A stretch of DNA of 64,000 bases from an uncultured Acidobacteriaceae bacterium (GTDB taxonomy: Bacteria; Acidobacteriota; Terriglobia; Terriglobales; Acidobacteriaceae). The position numbers and the translations under genes were made by a program. The stretch covers positions 75,561 to 139,560 of the forward strand of contig CALFMO010000064.1 of NCBI GenBank assembly GCA_937879855.1, given 5' to 3'. Below, piece after piece: positions 54,506 to 63,779 of this stretch (positions are counted from its first letter, which is position 1; each line of letters starts with the position of its first letter). The notes beneath the pieces were generated by a model. The model was not told the origin of the DNA and did not search any database. It saw only the letters and a program-made list of their open reading frames with translations.

Positions 54506-57500
54506 ATGCCAGACAAAGTGGTAGCTCCCGCGCCAGCCTCGAAGCCCTCGCGCACTGACGCTGCGGGACTTGCCGAGGTTCTGCGTGACCAGGTCCGTGG
54601 CGAAGTTCGCTTCGACGACGGCAGCCGCGCCCTCTACGCCACCGACGGCTCCAACTATCGTCAAGTCCCTATCGGCGTGGTAATTCCCCACGACACCGAC
54701 GACGTCCTAGCCGCAATTTCGGTTTGCCGCGAATTCGGCGCGCCCTTACTCTGTCGCGGCGGCGGCACATCGCTCGCAGGCCAGTGCTGCAACGTCGCCG
54801 TCGTCCTGGATTTTTCCAAGTACATGGCGAAAATCCTCGAGATCGATCCCGCGCGCCGCATCGCCCGCGTGCAGCCCGGAGTCGTGCTCGACCACCTGCG
54901 CAACGCCGCCGAAAAATATCACCTAACCTTTGCCCCTGATCCCGCCACCCATGACCGCTGCACCCTCGGCGGCATGATCGGAAACAATTCCTGCGGCGTC
55001 CACTCAGTAATGGCCGGCAAGACCGACGACAACATCGAAGAACTGGAAATAGTCACCTACGACAACACCCGCCTGAAAGTAGGCAAAGGTTGTATTCGTA
55101 GCGCCGTCTCTGGTAGCCCGGTCTCGGGTAGCGCCGGCGACCCGCCGGCTGTAGCGGGGGCGTCTCGCCCGCGCACGCCGAAAGCCGCACCAACTCACGT
55201 AGGGACGGACGCATTCGTCCGTCCAGGTTTGTCCGGCAGCAGCGATTCGAAACGCGCCAATCAGATCTACTCCTCTCTCAAGCAAATCGCCAACGACTAC
55301 GCCGATCTAATCCGCCAGCGATTCCCCAACATCCCGCGCCGCGTCTCCGGCTACAACCTGAACTACCTCCTCCCCGAAAATGGATTTCATATCGCTCGCG
55401 CCCTAGTCGGCTCCGAAGGAACATGCGCAACGGTCTTGGAGGCCACATGCCGCTTGGTCGAGAGCCCGCCGGAGCGCGTTCTCGCCGTCGTTGCTTACCC
55501 GGATATCTATCAATGCGCCGACCACGTCCCCGAAATTATGGAGCACAAGCCCATCGGCCTGGAAGGCTTCGACGACCTGCTAGTCCACTACGAGCGCGTG
55601 AAGGGCATCAACGCCGAAGGACTCGCACTGCTCCCCGAAGGCGGTGGATGGCTCATGGTCGAGTTCGGCGGCCAAACATCATCCGAAGCCGAGTCGCAAG
55701 CCCTCCGCCTGATCGGCACCCTCAACCGCAGCGCGACGCCTCCCAAAGTGCAGTTGTATTCAGGCGCCCGCGCAAAGCGCATCTGGGAAGTTCGCGAGTC
55801 GAGCCTCGGCGCCACTTCACACGTCCCCGGAGAACCGCTGAACTGGGAAGGCTGGGAAGACGCCGCGGTCGCTCCCGAAAAACTCGGCGGCTATCTCCGC
55901 GACCTCCGCAAGATGATGGCCGACTTCAACTACAAAGGCTCGCTCTACGGCCACTTCGGCCACGGCTGCGTGCACACGCGCATCAATTTCGACCTGCAAT
56001 CGAAAGATGGCATCGCCAAATTCCGCAAATTCATGGAAGAAGCCGCCGATCTGGTCATCGGCTACGGCGGCTCACTCTCCGGCGAGCACGGAGACGGCCA
56101 ATCCCGCGGAGAACTGCTCCCCAAAATGTTTGGCCCGGAACTGATGCAGGCGTTCCGCAAGTTCAAGTCCGCATGGGATCCGGACTGGAAGATGAATCCC
56201 GGCAAGCTCATCGATCCCTACAAGCTCGACGAAAATCTTCGCCTCGGAGCCAACTACGCTCCGTGGGAACCCGCGACCCGATTCCAGTTTCCCGCCGACC
56301 ACGGCAGCCTGTCGCACGCCACTCTGCGCTGCGTAGGCGTCGGCAAATGCCGCCGCGAAGAAGGCGGCGTAATGTGTCCGAGCTATCGCGCCACGCACGA
56401 GGAAGAGCACTCAACGCGTGGCCGCGCGCACTTGCTCTGGGAAATGACGCAAGGCGAAGTCATTCGCGACGGCTGGCGCAGCGAAGAAGTCAAGCAATCG
56501 CTCGACCTCTGCCTGGCCTGCAAAGGATGCAAGAGCGACTGTCCGGTCGGCGTCGACGTAGCCACCTACAAAGCCGAATTCCTCTCTCATTACTACGAAG
56601 GCCGCATCCGCCCGCGCAGCGCCTACGCTTTCGGCAACATCGACCTGTGGGCGCGCATCGCGTCGAACGCACCAGGCCTGGTCAACCTCACCACGCAGCT
56701 TCCGGTCCTGCGCGACATCGCAAAGCTAGTTGCAGGCATTCCCCTGCAGCGCTCGATCCCAGCATTCGCCCCCGAAACATTCAAACAATGGTTCCACCGC
56801 ACACGTAGCGGCGGACGCATTCGTCCGCCCCGAGATGCGAAGCAAGCGGGCGCTGAAGTTCTCCTCTGGCCCGACACCTTCAACAACTACTTCCTTCCCG
56901 CCACCGCCAAAGCGGCCGTCGATGTCCTCGAAACCGCCGGATACCACGTCATCCTCCCGCAGGCGAATCTCTGCTGCGGCCGTCCGCTCTACGACTTCGG
57001 CATGCTCGACCGCGCGCAATCGCTGCTGCTCGACATCCTCGACCAACTCGAGCCCGAGATCGAAGCCGGAATCCCCATCGTCGGACTTGAGCCCAGCTGC
57101 GTCGCCGTCTTCCGCGACGAACTACTCAACCTCTTCCCGCACGACGAGCGTGCCCAAGCCCTCGCCCGCCAGACATTCCTGCTGAGCGAGTTCCTCGAAC
57201 GCAACTCCGGCAACGCTCCTCTGCCGCAACTCCGCCGCAAAGCGCTCCTCCACGGACACTGCCATCACAAATCCATCATGAAGATGACCGCCGAAGAATC
57301 CTTGCTGCGCCGCCTCGGCATCGACTTCCAGTCTCCCGCTCCGGGCTGCTGCGGCATGGCGGGCTCCTTCGGCTTCGAGCACGACAAATACGAGATCTCC
57401 GCGGCGATCGGCGAACTCGAACTTCTCCCCGCCGTGCGCAAAGCGCCTGCCGGCTGGCTCATCATCGCCGACGGATTCAGTTGCCGCGAGCAGATCGCCC

Positions 57501-57712
57501 AAGGCACCGACCGTCACGCGCTGCATCTCGCCGAAGTTCTGCAGATGGCGCTCGACCCGCCCAATGCGGCCGATCCCTTCCCCGAGTCGGCGATCGTTCG
57601 CGAGCGCGACGCCGAAATCCAGTCCTCCATGAAACGGGCGGGCGCAGGCATCGCAGCCATCGCCGCGGGCAGCGTACTTCTATGGCAGCTCACCCGCAAC
57701 CGCAGCGCCTGA
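54506..57712 (+). CDS. FAD-linked oxidase fused to Fe-S/CCG domains
   Basis: A 1068-residue fusion like D-lactate dehydrogenase/GlcD joined to GlcF. The FAD domain has CRGGGTSLAGQCCN and GGMIGNNSCGVHS, with the oxidase C-terminal domain after it. Fe-S ligands are in CVGVGKCRREEGG, CLACKGCKSDCPVG and the CCG blocks LCCGRPLYDFGML and PGCCGMAGSFG. A short hydrophobic C-terminus may anchor it. Two insertions are repeat-encoded: about residues 199-241 (inside the FAD domain) and about 767-781. Their effect on folding is unknown. The substrate is probably a 2-hydroxy acid. Confidence 0.88.
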   Translation: MPDKVVAPAPASKPSRTDAAGLAEVLRDQVRGEVRFDDGSRALYATDGSNYRQVPIGVVIPHDTDDVLAAISVCREFGAPLLCRGGGTSLAGQCCNVAVVLDFSKYMAKILEIDPARRIARVQPGVVLDHLRNAAEKYHLTFAPDPATHDRCTLGGMIGNNSCGVHSVMAGKTDDNIEELEIVTYDNTRLKVGKGCIRSAVSGSPVSGSAGDPPAVAGASRPRTPKAAPTHVGTDAFVRPGLSGSSDSKRANQIYSSLKQIANDYADLIRQRFPNIPRRVSGYNLNYLLPENGFHIARALVGSEGTCATVLEATCRLVESPPERVLAVVAYPDIYQCADHVPEIMEHKPIGLEGFDDLLVHYERVKGINAEGLALLPEGGGWLMVEFGGQTSSEAESQALRLIGTLNRSATPPKVQLYSGARAKRIWEVRESSLGATSHVPGEPLNWEGWEDAAVAPEKLGGYLRDLRKMMADFNYKGSLYGHFGHGCVHTRINFDLQSKDGIAKFRKFMEEAADLVIGYGGSLSGEHGDGQSRGELLPKMFGPELMQAFRKFKSAWDPDWKMNPGKLIDPYKLDENLRLGANYAPWEPATRFQFPADHGSLSHATLRCVGVGKCRREEGGVMCPSYRATHEEEHSTRGRAHLLWEMTQGEVIRDGWRSEEVKQSLDLCLACKGCKSDCPVGVDVATYKAEFLSHYYEGRIRPRSAYAFGNIDLWARIASNAPGLVNLTTQLPVLRDIAKLVAGIPLQRSIPAFAPETFKQWFHRTRSGGRIRPPRDAKQAGAEVLLWPDTFNNYFLPATAKAAVDVLETAGYHVILPQANLCCGRPLYDFGMLDRAQSLLLDILDQLEPEIEAGIPIVGLEPSCVAVFRDELLNLFPHDERAQALARQTFLLSEFLERNSGNAPLPQLRRKALLHGHCHHKSIMKMTAEESLLRRLGIDFQSPAPGCCGMAGSFGFEHDKYEISAAIGELELLPAVRKAPAGWLIIADGFSCREQIAQGTDRHALHLAEVLQMALDPPNAADPFPESAIVRERDAEIQSSMKRAGAGIAAIAAGSVLLWQLTRNRSA
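55101..55228. repeat. In-frame repeat insertion 1 in FAD/Fe-S oxidase
   Basis: GCCGGCG/CGCCGGC (55133-55149), a CGGGGGCG/CGCCCGCG palindrome and an A hairpin GGACGGACG/CGTCCGTCC (55203-55224) are read as about 40 residues ending HVGTDAFVRPG. The conserved oxidase sequence resumes at YSSLKQIANDYADLIRQRFP. Confidence 0.9.
56803..56850. repeat. In-frame repeat insertion 2 in FAD/Fe-S oxidase
   Basis: A hairpin GGCGGACG/CGTCCGCC (56810-56829) after CACGTAG is read as TRSGGRIRPPRDAK, a different frame from the other in-gene copies. It lies between two Fe-S regions, in a linker. Confidence 0.88.
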
Positions 57713-57900
57713 GCGAAAGTCAACGGGCGAAAGGCTTTAACCGCTGAGTTCGCTGAGAAAGGCTCGCTGAGTGCGCGGAGATGTGCTCCATTCTGCTTCT
57801 AACTCTTGACTTCCCGAGCTCCTATTTCCCATAAACCCGGTTTCTGCCACAATGGACTGAGACTCACGCTCCTCTTCTTCCGAGACTCATCCGACGTGCT

Positions 57901-59070
57901 ATGGATCGCTCCGTTCCAACCCTTGCCAGCAACAAAGTTGCTTCCGCGACCTTGACCTCGTCTGAACCGACGGCAGCCTCTCCCTTGCGCGGCTCGGTCC
58001 TGGTCCTGATCCAGTTCGACGTCTGCGAAGAGATTCGCCTCGACGTGCTGCGCAACATTCTCGGCGCGCGCACCGCCGACGCCACGTTCAAGCAAAAAGC
58101 TCCGGGCTACGTGCGCTATCAGCGTCCTCCGGTCGAGGAGACGCTTGAGCCGCTGGTGCTCGAAAGCGGCGAGCGCCTCGACGGGCAGATCAAGTACTAC
58201 GATTACGGCGTCGTCAGCCTGGTCTTTCAGCTGCCCTTTTCCGGCGGCTGGGACACGCTGGTGCAGCTTTCATGCCGCTGGACCTCCGACACCAACTTTG
58301 AAACCCTGGCCACGCGCATCGTCACGCAGAAGCTGGAGCGCGCCGCTCCCGCGCTGGTCAAGCCTTACGACCTCAAGCAGGGCGAGTGGCTGCAGGAAGA
58401 CTACTTCATCTTCCACGTGCGCGAGATCGAAGGCGCGCCCTCGGCCAACGACTTGCTCAACGAGCATGCCGACCGGATTTCGCAGGTCGTGCGCGGCGAG
58501 ATGACTCCGCTCTCCGACGACGAGCGCCAGGAAATTCTGCTCTCCCGCATTTCCTACTATCCCAACGATCTGGCCGTGATTGGCTGGAACGCCGCCTTCA
58601 TCTACGACACGCCCGCGGGCGCCGAGACCGCCATCCAGCTGCTGCAGTACGCCAACTCGCAGCTGCTCGAGTTCCGCCACTACGACGAATTTCTCACCAA
58701 AGAGCTGGAAAACGTCTACGACTTCCTGGAAGTCGGCGGCACCGGATGGTGGTCGCGCTGGCGGACGGCGCGCGCCGCCTCCAAGCTGCACACCGTGCTG
58801 CTCGACGTCAACGAACTCACCGAGCGCGCCGACAACGCCATCAAGTTCCTCAGCGACATGTTCTCGGCCAGGCTCTACAAACTGTGCGCGCAAAAAGTCG
58901 GAGTGCCTGACTACAAAGACCTGGTCAAAGAAAAGCTGCAGACCGCCGAAGATCTCTACCGCTTCATGGTCGAGCAATTCAACCAAAGCCGCGCCTTCGT
59001 GCTGGAGCTGATGGTGGTCGTCATCCTCATCATCGAACTCGTCTACTTCTTCCGCGGCAAACCGATCTAA
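57901..59070 (+). CDS. RMD1/DUF155-family membrane protein
   Basis: A 389-residue protein of the RMD1 (sporulation/mitochondrial) family known in fungi and bacteria. The family block VSLVFQLPFSGGWDTLVQLS and WWSRWRTARAASKLHTVL are clear; a coiled segment precedes a C-terminal membrane anchor (AFVLELMVVVILIIELVYFF). Eukaryotic relatives act in mitochondrial translation or sporulation, but the bacterial role is unknown. The ATG at 57901 begins a short Ser/Thr-rich lead. Confidence 0.8.
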   Translation: MDRSVPTLASNKVASATLTSSEPTAASPLRGSVLVLIQFDVCEEIRLDVLRNILGARTADATFKQKAPGYVRYQRPPVEETLEPLVLESGERLDGQIKYYDYGVVSLVFQLPFSGGWDTLVQLSCRWTSDTNFETLATRIVTQKLERAAPALVKPYDLKQGEWLQEDYFIFHVREIEGAPSANDLLNEHADRISQVVRGEMTPLSDDERQEILLSRISYYPNDLAVIGWNAAFIYDTPAGAETAIQLLQYANSQLLEFRHYDEFLTKELENVYDFLEVGGTGWWSRWRTARAASKLHTVLLDVNELTERADNAIKFLSDMFSARLYKLCAQKVGVPDYKDLVKEKLQTAEDLYRFMVEQFNQSRAFVLELMVVVILIIELVYFFRGKPI

Positions 59071-59473
59071 CAATCTGGGTGTTGCCTTTGATCGTGTGGG
59101 GACGGGCGCATTCGCCCGTCCGGGCCGAGCAAAGCTCGGCAGGTTTTCGCCGGCAGCGAGGTGAACGATTTTGGGAAAGTTTACTGGTTAGTACCCCCAC
59201 CCCCCTCCCCCCGGGGTCTATTGGAATCATCGATGTAGCGGGAAATCGAGAAAAAGCGGCATATAGTAGTTGACGCAGGAGACTAGCCCCTAGTGTCTTG
59301 TGGACGATCTGTGGAAAAAGTGTGTAGAGGGCCGTCAGTTCTGCGAAACTCCTATCCTGTAACGCATTGATTCTAAGTAGAAAACCCCAGAGTTTTCCAC
59401 TTTACGGAAGCCGAACTACTCTAGACTGCAGATTTTCTTTGGCTGCGACGCAGTTCTGGGAGTACACTCCGAA
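59071..59473. other. Intergenic region with one repeat and a C-rich tract
   Basis: An A hairpin GGACGGGCG/CGCCCGTCC (59100-59121) and B hairpin GCCGAGC/GCTCGGC (59124-59140) come first. Then at 59194-59216 three long C runs are followed by GGGG. No gene is seen in the remaining 250 bases. Confidence 0.7.
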
Positions 59474-59491
59474 TTGAAGAGGTATGTTTCT

Positions 59492-59908
59492 ATGCGCGAC
59501 ATTCGATCAGACCTGAAAGAGCGTCTGTCCCAGTGCTTGACGGAAGAGCGCACTCTGGAAGCGCGACTTGATGCGGTTCGCGAAAAAGCGGAGGGCATAC
59601 AGGCACTCCTGAAGGATGAAGAGGATCGGTACGCGAACTCCATTGTGCCGTTATTTCCTGATGGCGACACCGGACGCTTGAGAAAACTGATTGTTCATGT
59701 CTTTGAGGCGCAGCGGCGGCCTCTTGATCTCGAAGAGATCAAGGGCGAGATCGCGAAGACCGACTACAACTTCGGAGAAAAAAAACCAGGGAGGGCGATT
59801 CACTTTGCACTGGTTGGAATGGGGCAGACTGGCGAACTTGAGCGATTGGCCGACAAACGGTGGGCAATGAGAGACACGACTGAATCGCCGTCGAGACTGA
59901 CCCAATGA
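59492..59908 (+). CDS. Hypothetical coiled-coil/winged-helix protein
   Basis: A 138-residue protein. A coiled coil (LEARLDAVREKAEGIQALLK) leads into a predicted winged-helix-like part (LRKLIVHVFEAQRRPLDLEE, then FALVGMGQTGELERLADKRW). It may bind DNA, but no known family is recognised. The ATG at 59492 has AGAGG upstream; a TTG at 59474 gives a longer form. A terminator-like hairpin follows. Confidence 0.55.
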   Translation: MRDIRSDLKERLSQCLTEERTLEARLDAVREKAEGIQALLKDEEDRYANSIVPLFPDGDTGRLRKLIVHVFEAQRRPLDLEEIKGEIAKTDYNFGEKKPGRAIHFALVGMGQTGELERLADKRWAMRDTTESPSRLTQ

Positions 59909-59988
59909 CGCAATATGAAGTTAAGCCAATAGGCACAGCGGAACTGCGAGTCCACGCCGCCGAGACCGACAACCAAGCCTCAAAACGA

Positions 59989-60014
59989 AAACCGCCAGTT
60001 GACGCTGGCGGTTT
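59989..60014. terminator. Hairpin after hypothetical gene
   Basis: AAACCGCCAG (59989-59998) and CTGGCGGTTT (60005-60014) form a perfect 10-bp stem with loop TTGACG. The T tract is short (TTTCAG), so termination is likely but not certain. Confidence 0.65.
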
Positions 60015-60091
60015 CAGTGGATGGAACACAAACCGTAGTTTGAATTCCACTTCTAGCTCCGGTGCGGTTCAACACCGCATCGGATTTGTGT

Positions 60092-60164
60092 GGGGGCGTA
60101 GCTCAACTGGAAGAGCGCAGGTCCGCAAAACCGTGAGATGCCCGTCCAAATCGGGTCGCCTCCA
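60092..60164 (+). tRNA. tRNA-Cys(GCA)-like gene, degenerate
   Basis: A 73-base cloverleaf can be drawn: acceptor GGGGGCG/CGCCTCC with one G-U pair, D stem GCTC/GAGC with GG in the loop, anticodon GCA (60125-60127), and T stem GCCCG/CGGGT. Three features are abnormal: C33 in place of U33, C55 in place of U55, and mismatches in the anticodon stem. CCA is not encoded (ACCG). It may be a pseudo-tRNA left by an integrated element, or a weakly conserved gene. Confidence 0.5.
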
Positions 60165-60192
60165 CCGCAATTCTAAAACTGTGTAGCCTAAC

Positions 60193-60354
60193 ATGGAAGA
60201 GCCAAAGTTTGACAAAAAAGATTTTGAGAATGTGATTGATAAACTTCTGCAAACCAAGCCCTTACCCAAAAAACAACTCAAAACAAGCAAGAAACATAAG
60301 CCTAAAACGGTGATTCCTGCTCGTTCTGACCGTCCACCAAAGCCCGAAAAGTAA
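60193..60354 (+). CDS. Small hypothetical protein next to transposase
   Basis: A 53-residue, Lys-rich protein with an acidic N-terminus (MEEPKFDKKDFENVIDKLL) and a basic C-terminus (KKQLKTSKKHKPKT). It overlaps the 3' end of the transposase gene by 53 bp on the opposite strand. Small charged proteins of this type often accompany IS1595-like transposases; a regulatory role is possible. I do not recognise a domain. Confidence 0.55.
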   Translation: MEEPKFDKKDFENVIDKLLQTKPLPKKQLKTSKKHKPKTVIPARSDRPPKPEK

Positions 60355-61246
60355 GGCGCTGCTTCGCGGCGATCCCGCTGAGCATGTCCTCGAAGATTGC
60401 AGGATTCTTGCGGTTATTGTGACGAAATTCCATCTCCTGCAAATATCGTGACAAATGCTTCTTGCTCAGCTTGTGCCAGCTTCCAACTAAACCACGCTTG
60501 AACAGAGAGAAACTGGACTCCACGCTGTTCGTGCTCACCAGTCCGAATGCGGTTTCGAATGCGTACTGACCCTTAGAGTGATTCACGACGTGATGCTTCG
60601 CATGCTCCCTTTCAACAGCGTGAGACACCGATGAACTATCATCCGTCATGATCTGCGCAACCTTCGGCATATCTACGTGAGTCTTGATGGCTGCTTTCCA
60701 CGTATCACCCTTGGTGTCTGGCGCGTGCACGAATCTCACTTGACCGTTTCGCTGTTTCAGTCCGAGCACGACAGCTTTCTCTTTCTTGCCGTACCAAACG
60801 CCGCGACCTTTCACGCGACCGCCCACGAATGTCTCGTCCAGTTCCAGCACACCCTGAAGCAGAGAGCCATCGCCGCCCATTGCTTCACGAATCCTGTGGC
60901 ACAGATACCACGCGCTCTTTACTGAGACTCCGATGGTGCGAGCGACCTGATTCGCGCTGATTCCTTTCTTCGCTTGACAGATAACCGCAATAGCCATGAA
61001 CCATTTGGTCAAGGGAATATGGCTGTCATGAAAGAGCGTGCCAGACTTTACAGAGAACTGATTACCGCACGCCAAGCACTCATAGATGAAACGGGGCTTA
61101 CCAGTCTTGCCCTTGGAAGTGATACAGCTGATGTTTTTGGAATGGCACTTCAGGCATTCCACACCGTTCGGCCATCGCTTTGTTTCTAAAAAACAGATGC
61201 AGGTCTCTTCATCGTGGAACTCTCGGATTATGTCGGCCAAGTTCAT
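60302..61246 (-). mobile_element. IS1595-type (ISXO2-like) transposase
   Basis: A 314-residue transposase with an N-terminal zinc ribbon (ECLKCHSKN and YECLACGNQF), a helix-turn-helix (ISANQVARTIGVSVKSAWY) and the DDE domain with Asp in LELDETFVGGRVKG, Asp in IMTDDSSS and a Glu region near NSVESSFSLFKRG. All key residues appear intact. The ATG at 61246 has AAGGAC upstream; the frame extends to 61300. Terminal inverted repeats were not found with confidence, so element ends are open. Confidence 0.87.
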
Positions 61247-61503
61247 GATAGAGTCCTTTGCAACTAGAAGAACTCTAGCATATAAAGTTTCCTGTGTCAA
61301 GTACTATATGCCGAGAAAAAGTCTAAGGGCTGCAACAACTTACGGGCAAAATCTTCCGTTTAAAGGACTTAGGTGGGGATCGGGCCAAGTCCGCTTTGCA
61401 TAGCCCACTTTGGCATGCCGAGATGTTCTCAGTAAAGGTCGTTCGTCACAGGCTTGGGCTGTGGAAGGTTGTGGAAAACATTCTCCTCGGAGTCGCCCCG
61501 AGT

Positions 61504-61911
61504 TTAGGTCGAGAGGAAGAGTTCGATGAACTGGCGCGGGGTAACGATCGAGACGGATTTGTACTTTTGTACGGCTAGCAGGTGATGGTCCCCAGAGACT
61601 ACGACTTGGGCCTGTGCTTCGACGGCGCATTCGAGAATGCGGTTGTCATCGGGATCGTCCGGGACGGCGTCGACGGTCGTGCGGGGAACGACGAGTTCGC
61701 CCATGCTCCAGAGGACCGGTAAGACTTCCCGGAGCATGGCTTGCGGCCACTCGAACTTTTCCGAGAGGACTCGGCGAACTTCGGTTTGAATCGGCTCAGA
61801 GTAGAAGAACTGGCATTGCCCGGCTTCGGCGAGTTCGAGAACGCCCCGAGGTGTGCCGCCGAAGACCAGCGCCGACACGATGACGTTCGTGTCGAGAACA
61901 ATGCGAATCAC
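61504..61911 (-). CDS. PIN-domain toxin of a toxin-antitoxin pair
   Basis: A 135-residue PIN-domain ribonuclease. Acidic residues are in VLDTNVIVSAL, EVRRVLSEKF (Glu), DDPDDNRILECA and SGDHHLL. The start is a GTG at 61911 overlapping the antitoxin TGA as GTGA; the longer frame to 62025 runs through the antitoxin and is rejected. It is the toxin partner of the next gene. Confidence 0.88.
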   Translation of the reverse strand: MIRIVLDTNVIVSALVFGGTPRGVLELAEAGQCQFFYSEPIQTEVRRVLSEKFEWPQAMLREVLPVLWSMGELVVPRTTVDAVPDDPDDNRILECAVEAQAQVVVSGDHHLLAVQKYKSVSIVTPRQFIELFLST

Positions 61912-62162
61912 TTTTTGGCTGCGCGTTTGGAGGCGCGCAGTTCGTGGACGAGGCGGTCTACGTCTTGCTCGCCGATGCCCTGGCGGCCAGCTTTCGAGCG
62001 GCCGTAGGCGTTGATGTCGTCCCACCAGGAGCGGCGTTCGTAATGGCGGAGAGCCTCGCGGATGAGTTCGCTCATTGTGCGGCTCTCCCTCTTCGCGATG
62101 GATTGGGCGCGCTTCAGCATGTCGGGCGGAAGGGTTACGGAAAGCGTTCTTGTGTTCCTCAT
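61908..62162 (-). CDS. Ribbon-helix-helix antitoxin
   Basis: An 84-residue protein with an N-terminal ribbon-helix-helix DNA-binding domain (RTLSVTLPPDMLKRAQSIAK, SELIREALRHYERR) and a charged C-terminal tail that likely wraps the PIN toxin. Such antitoxins repress their own operon. A TATACAAT about 15 bp upstream of the ATG is a plausible -10. Confidence 0.88.
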   Translation of the reverse strand: MRNTRTLSVTLPPDMLKRAQSIAKRESRTMSELIREALRHYERRSWWDDINAYGRSKAGRQGIGEQDVDRLVHELRASKRAAKK

Positions 62163-62324
62163 ATTGATATTGTATAGCAGGATTAAGCCATATTTAGCAT
62201 GATTTCAAATTCCCAAGAAAACAAAGATCACCACCCCAATCTCGCCAAAGGGCGGCGAGATCAGGATGGGGCACCCGGCACTGGACAATTGGATCAGCCG
62301 ACGTTAAGTGCGCGCCACATCCCT

Positions 62325-63779
62325 TTATGGAGCAGGAGTTTCTCTTGGAGATCGAGCGTAGAGTTTCGGTTCCTGTTTCCACGTGTAGTACACAGCGCCC
62401 CGCCTGCTTCTCGCGCTGTTCACGTTGCCTATCGCGCTGCACTCAAAGAGTGCGCTGACTATGCCAGGGATGTCCAGTTCGCTGAACCTCGGTTGCTCCT
62501 CTGCCTTCGAGCAAAGCTCCTTGAAGGTAAACTCTCGTTTTCTGAGTGACCCAATGAGCGAGAATGCTGCTTCAACAACGGAAGCTGGAAAGTATCCGAC
62601 GAGTTCGTCTTTTATCTCGGGAAGGAAGTAATCGATTGAGTAGCTGCGAAGCCCGCTTTGGACTTGGTCTTCCCTGAGTCTTCTGCGTATTAAGCCTGAG
62701 GATTGGTCTGCTGCGTCAAACGGTTGGATATGTGTTAGGACCTGAATGAAATCCCGAGGAGTATGCCGCGTAAACTCGAGCAGGTGCGGTACGATTGATT
62801 GCCTGAAGACCCGCCTTCCCCGGCCGCCTCTCAACCTCATCTGCGGCGGGAAATAAGCTGCAAACACGTCTGCTAGTGAGTTGTCCGTTACTCGCGCTTT
62901 TAGGTTCACGAGTCTGACGAGGTTCGATTCTCCGGGCTGACGGGGGTCATGATACCAGTCCAAGTTGATGGCTGAGTCCTGTCGCAACTTGTTCTTGTTT
63001 GCGCCGGGTAGTTTCTCGAAGAGGTCCGTGCGGCATAGCAGCAAAATTTTCGCGGGTACGTTTTCTTTGGCGAACATGGCGTTCAGTCTCGATACTTCCA
63101 ATAGTAGGGAAGCTAGAGAATCGTATTGAATCTTCTCTGCGGTGAAGATGTCGTCGAGGCCATCTACGATCAGCAGGTGCTGGCTGCGAGAGCGCATGTT
63201 CTTGATAATTGCCTTGAGGTGTTCGACGTAGTAGGGAAATTTGAGTATTTGCTCGTGGCGATCACGGCGAAATTCAGATTCAAAGACAACTGGAAGCTTG
63301 ACCCTAAACGTGCGAGTTGTAGACGTTAGGACGACCTCACGGAGACTTCGGTTTGGTAGCACGCCAAGTTTCGCTAGAACGTCGACCGCTTTCTCAAATT
63401 CGGTGTTCGGATCTCTTCCTTCGTCTTGACTAAGAGATTCGAACAGGCGCACTAAGAGCAGCCATGCCCAAGCGGTCGGGAACTTTGCCTGAGGATCGTC
63501 GCCGGGAAAAAGACGTGCAAAGTCGTGATATGGAAAGTCGGCCAAGAACGTCGGGATTGCAAAGAATTGAGGATCGCTGTCTGCCGTTAGCCGCAGGTGC
63601 TCGCTGAGGGCTGACTTGCCCGAACCCTTGTAGCCGAGAACGAGAAACTTGCGGCCCTCTCTGGCCTCGCCGGATATCCCGTTAATATCGAAAAAACCTG
63701 CCAGAAGCAGATTGGGGTCGGAGGCGCCTTCGTCTTCCGCACTCGCCCAGCCGAATTTAATCGATCCATACGGAATCAT
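62325..63779 (-). CDS. Sll1717-type P-loop ATPase
   Basis: A 484-residue ATPase. Walker A is GYKGSGKS (residues 49-56) and Walker B is LLIVDGLDDIF. The start IKFGWASAEDEG fits the Sll1717-like family of stand-alone ATPases. After the ATPase core, a helical part (FRQSIVPHLLEFTRHTPRDF) and a winged-helix-like C-terminus (FTFKELCSKAEEQPRF) follow. The family's role is not settled; relatives are STAND-like and sometimes sit in defence islands. The ATG at 63779 lacks a strong ribosome site. Confidence 0.75.
   Translation of the reverse strand: MIPYGSIKFGWASAEDEGASDPNLLLAGFFDINGISGEAREGRKFLVLGYKGSGKSALSEHLRLTADSDPQFFAIPTFLADFPYHDFARLFPGDDPQAKFPTAWAWLLLVRLFESLSQDEGRDPNTEFEKAVDVLAKLGVLPNRSLREVVLTSTTRTFRVKLPVVFESEFRRDRHEQILKFPYYVEHLKAIIKNMRSRSQHLLIVDGLDDIFTAEKIQYDSLASLLLEVSRLNAMFAKENVPAKILLLCRTDLFEKLPGANKNKLRQDSAINLDWYHDPRQPGESNLVRLVNLKARVTDNSLADVFAAYFPPQMRLRGGRGRRVFRQSIVPHLLEFTRHTPRDFIQVLTHIQPFDAADQSSGLIRRRLREDQVQSGLRSYSIDYFLPEIKDELVGYFPASVVEAAFSLIGSLRKREFTFKELCSKAEEQPRFSELDIPGIVSALFECSAIGNVNSARSRRGAVYYTWKQEPKLYARSPRETPAP

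Noticed and set aside
55423..56808. Plus-strand frame of 461 codons.
   Set aside because: It lies in another frame within the FAD/Fe-S oxidase and is Arg-rich; all recognisable motifs are in the oxidase frame.
61260..61330. Right terminal repeat of the IS1595 element.
   Set aside because: No matching inverted copy was found on the left side, so the ends could not be set.
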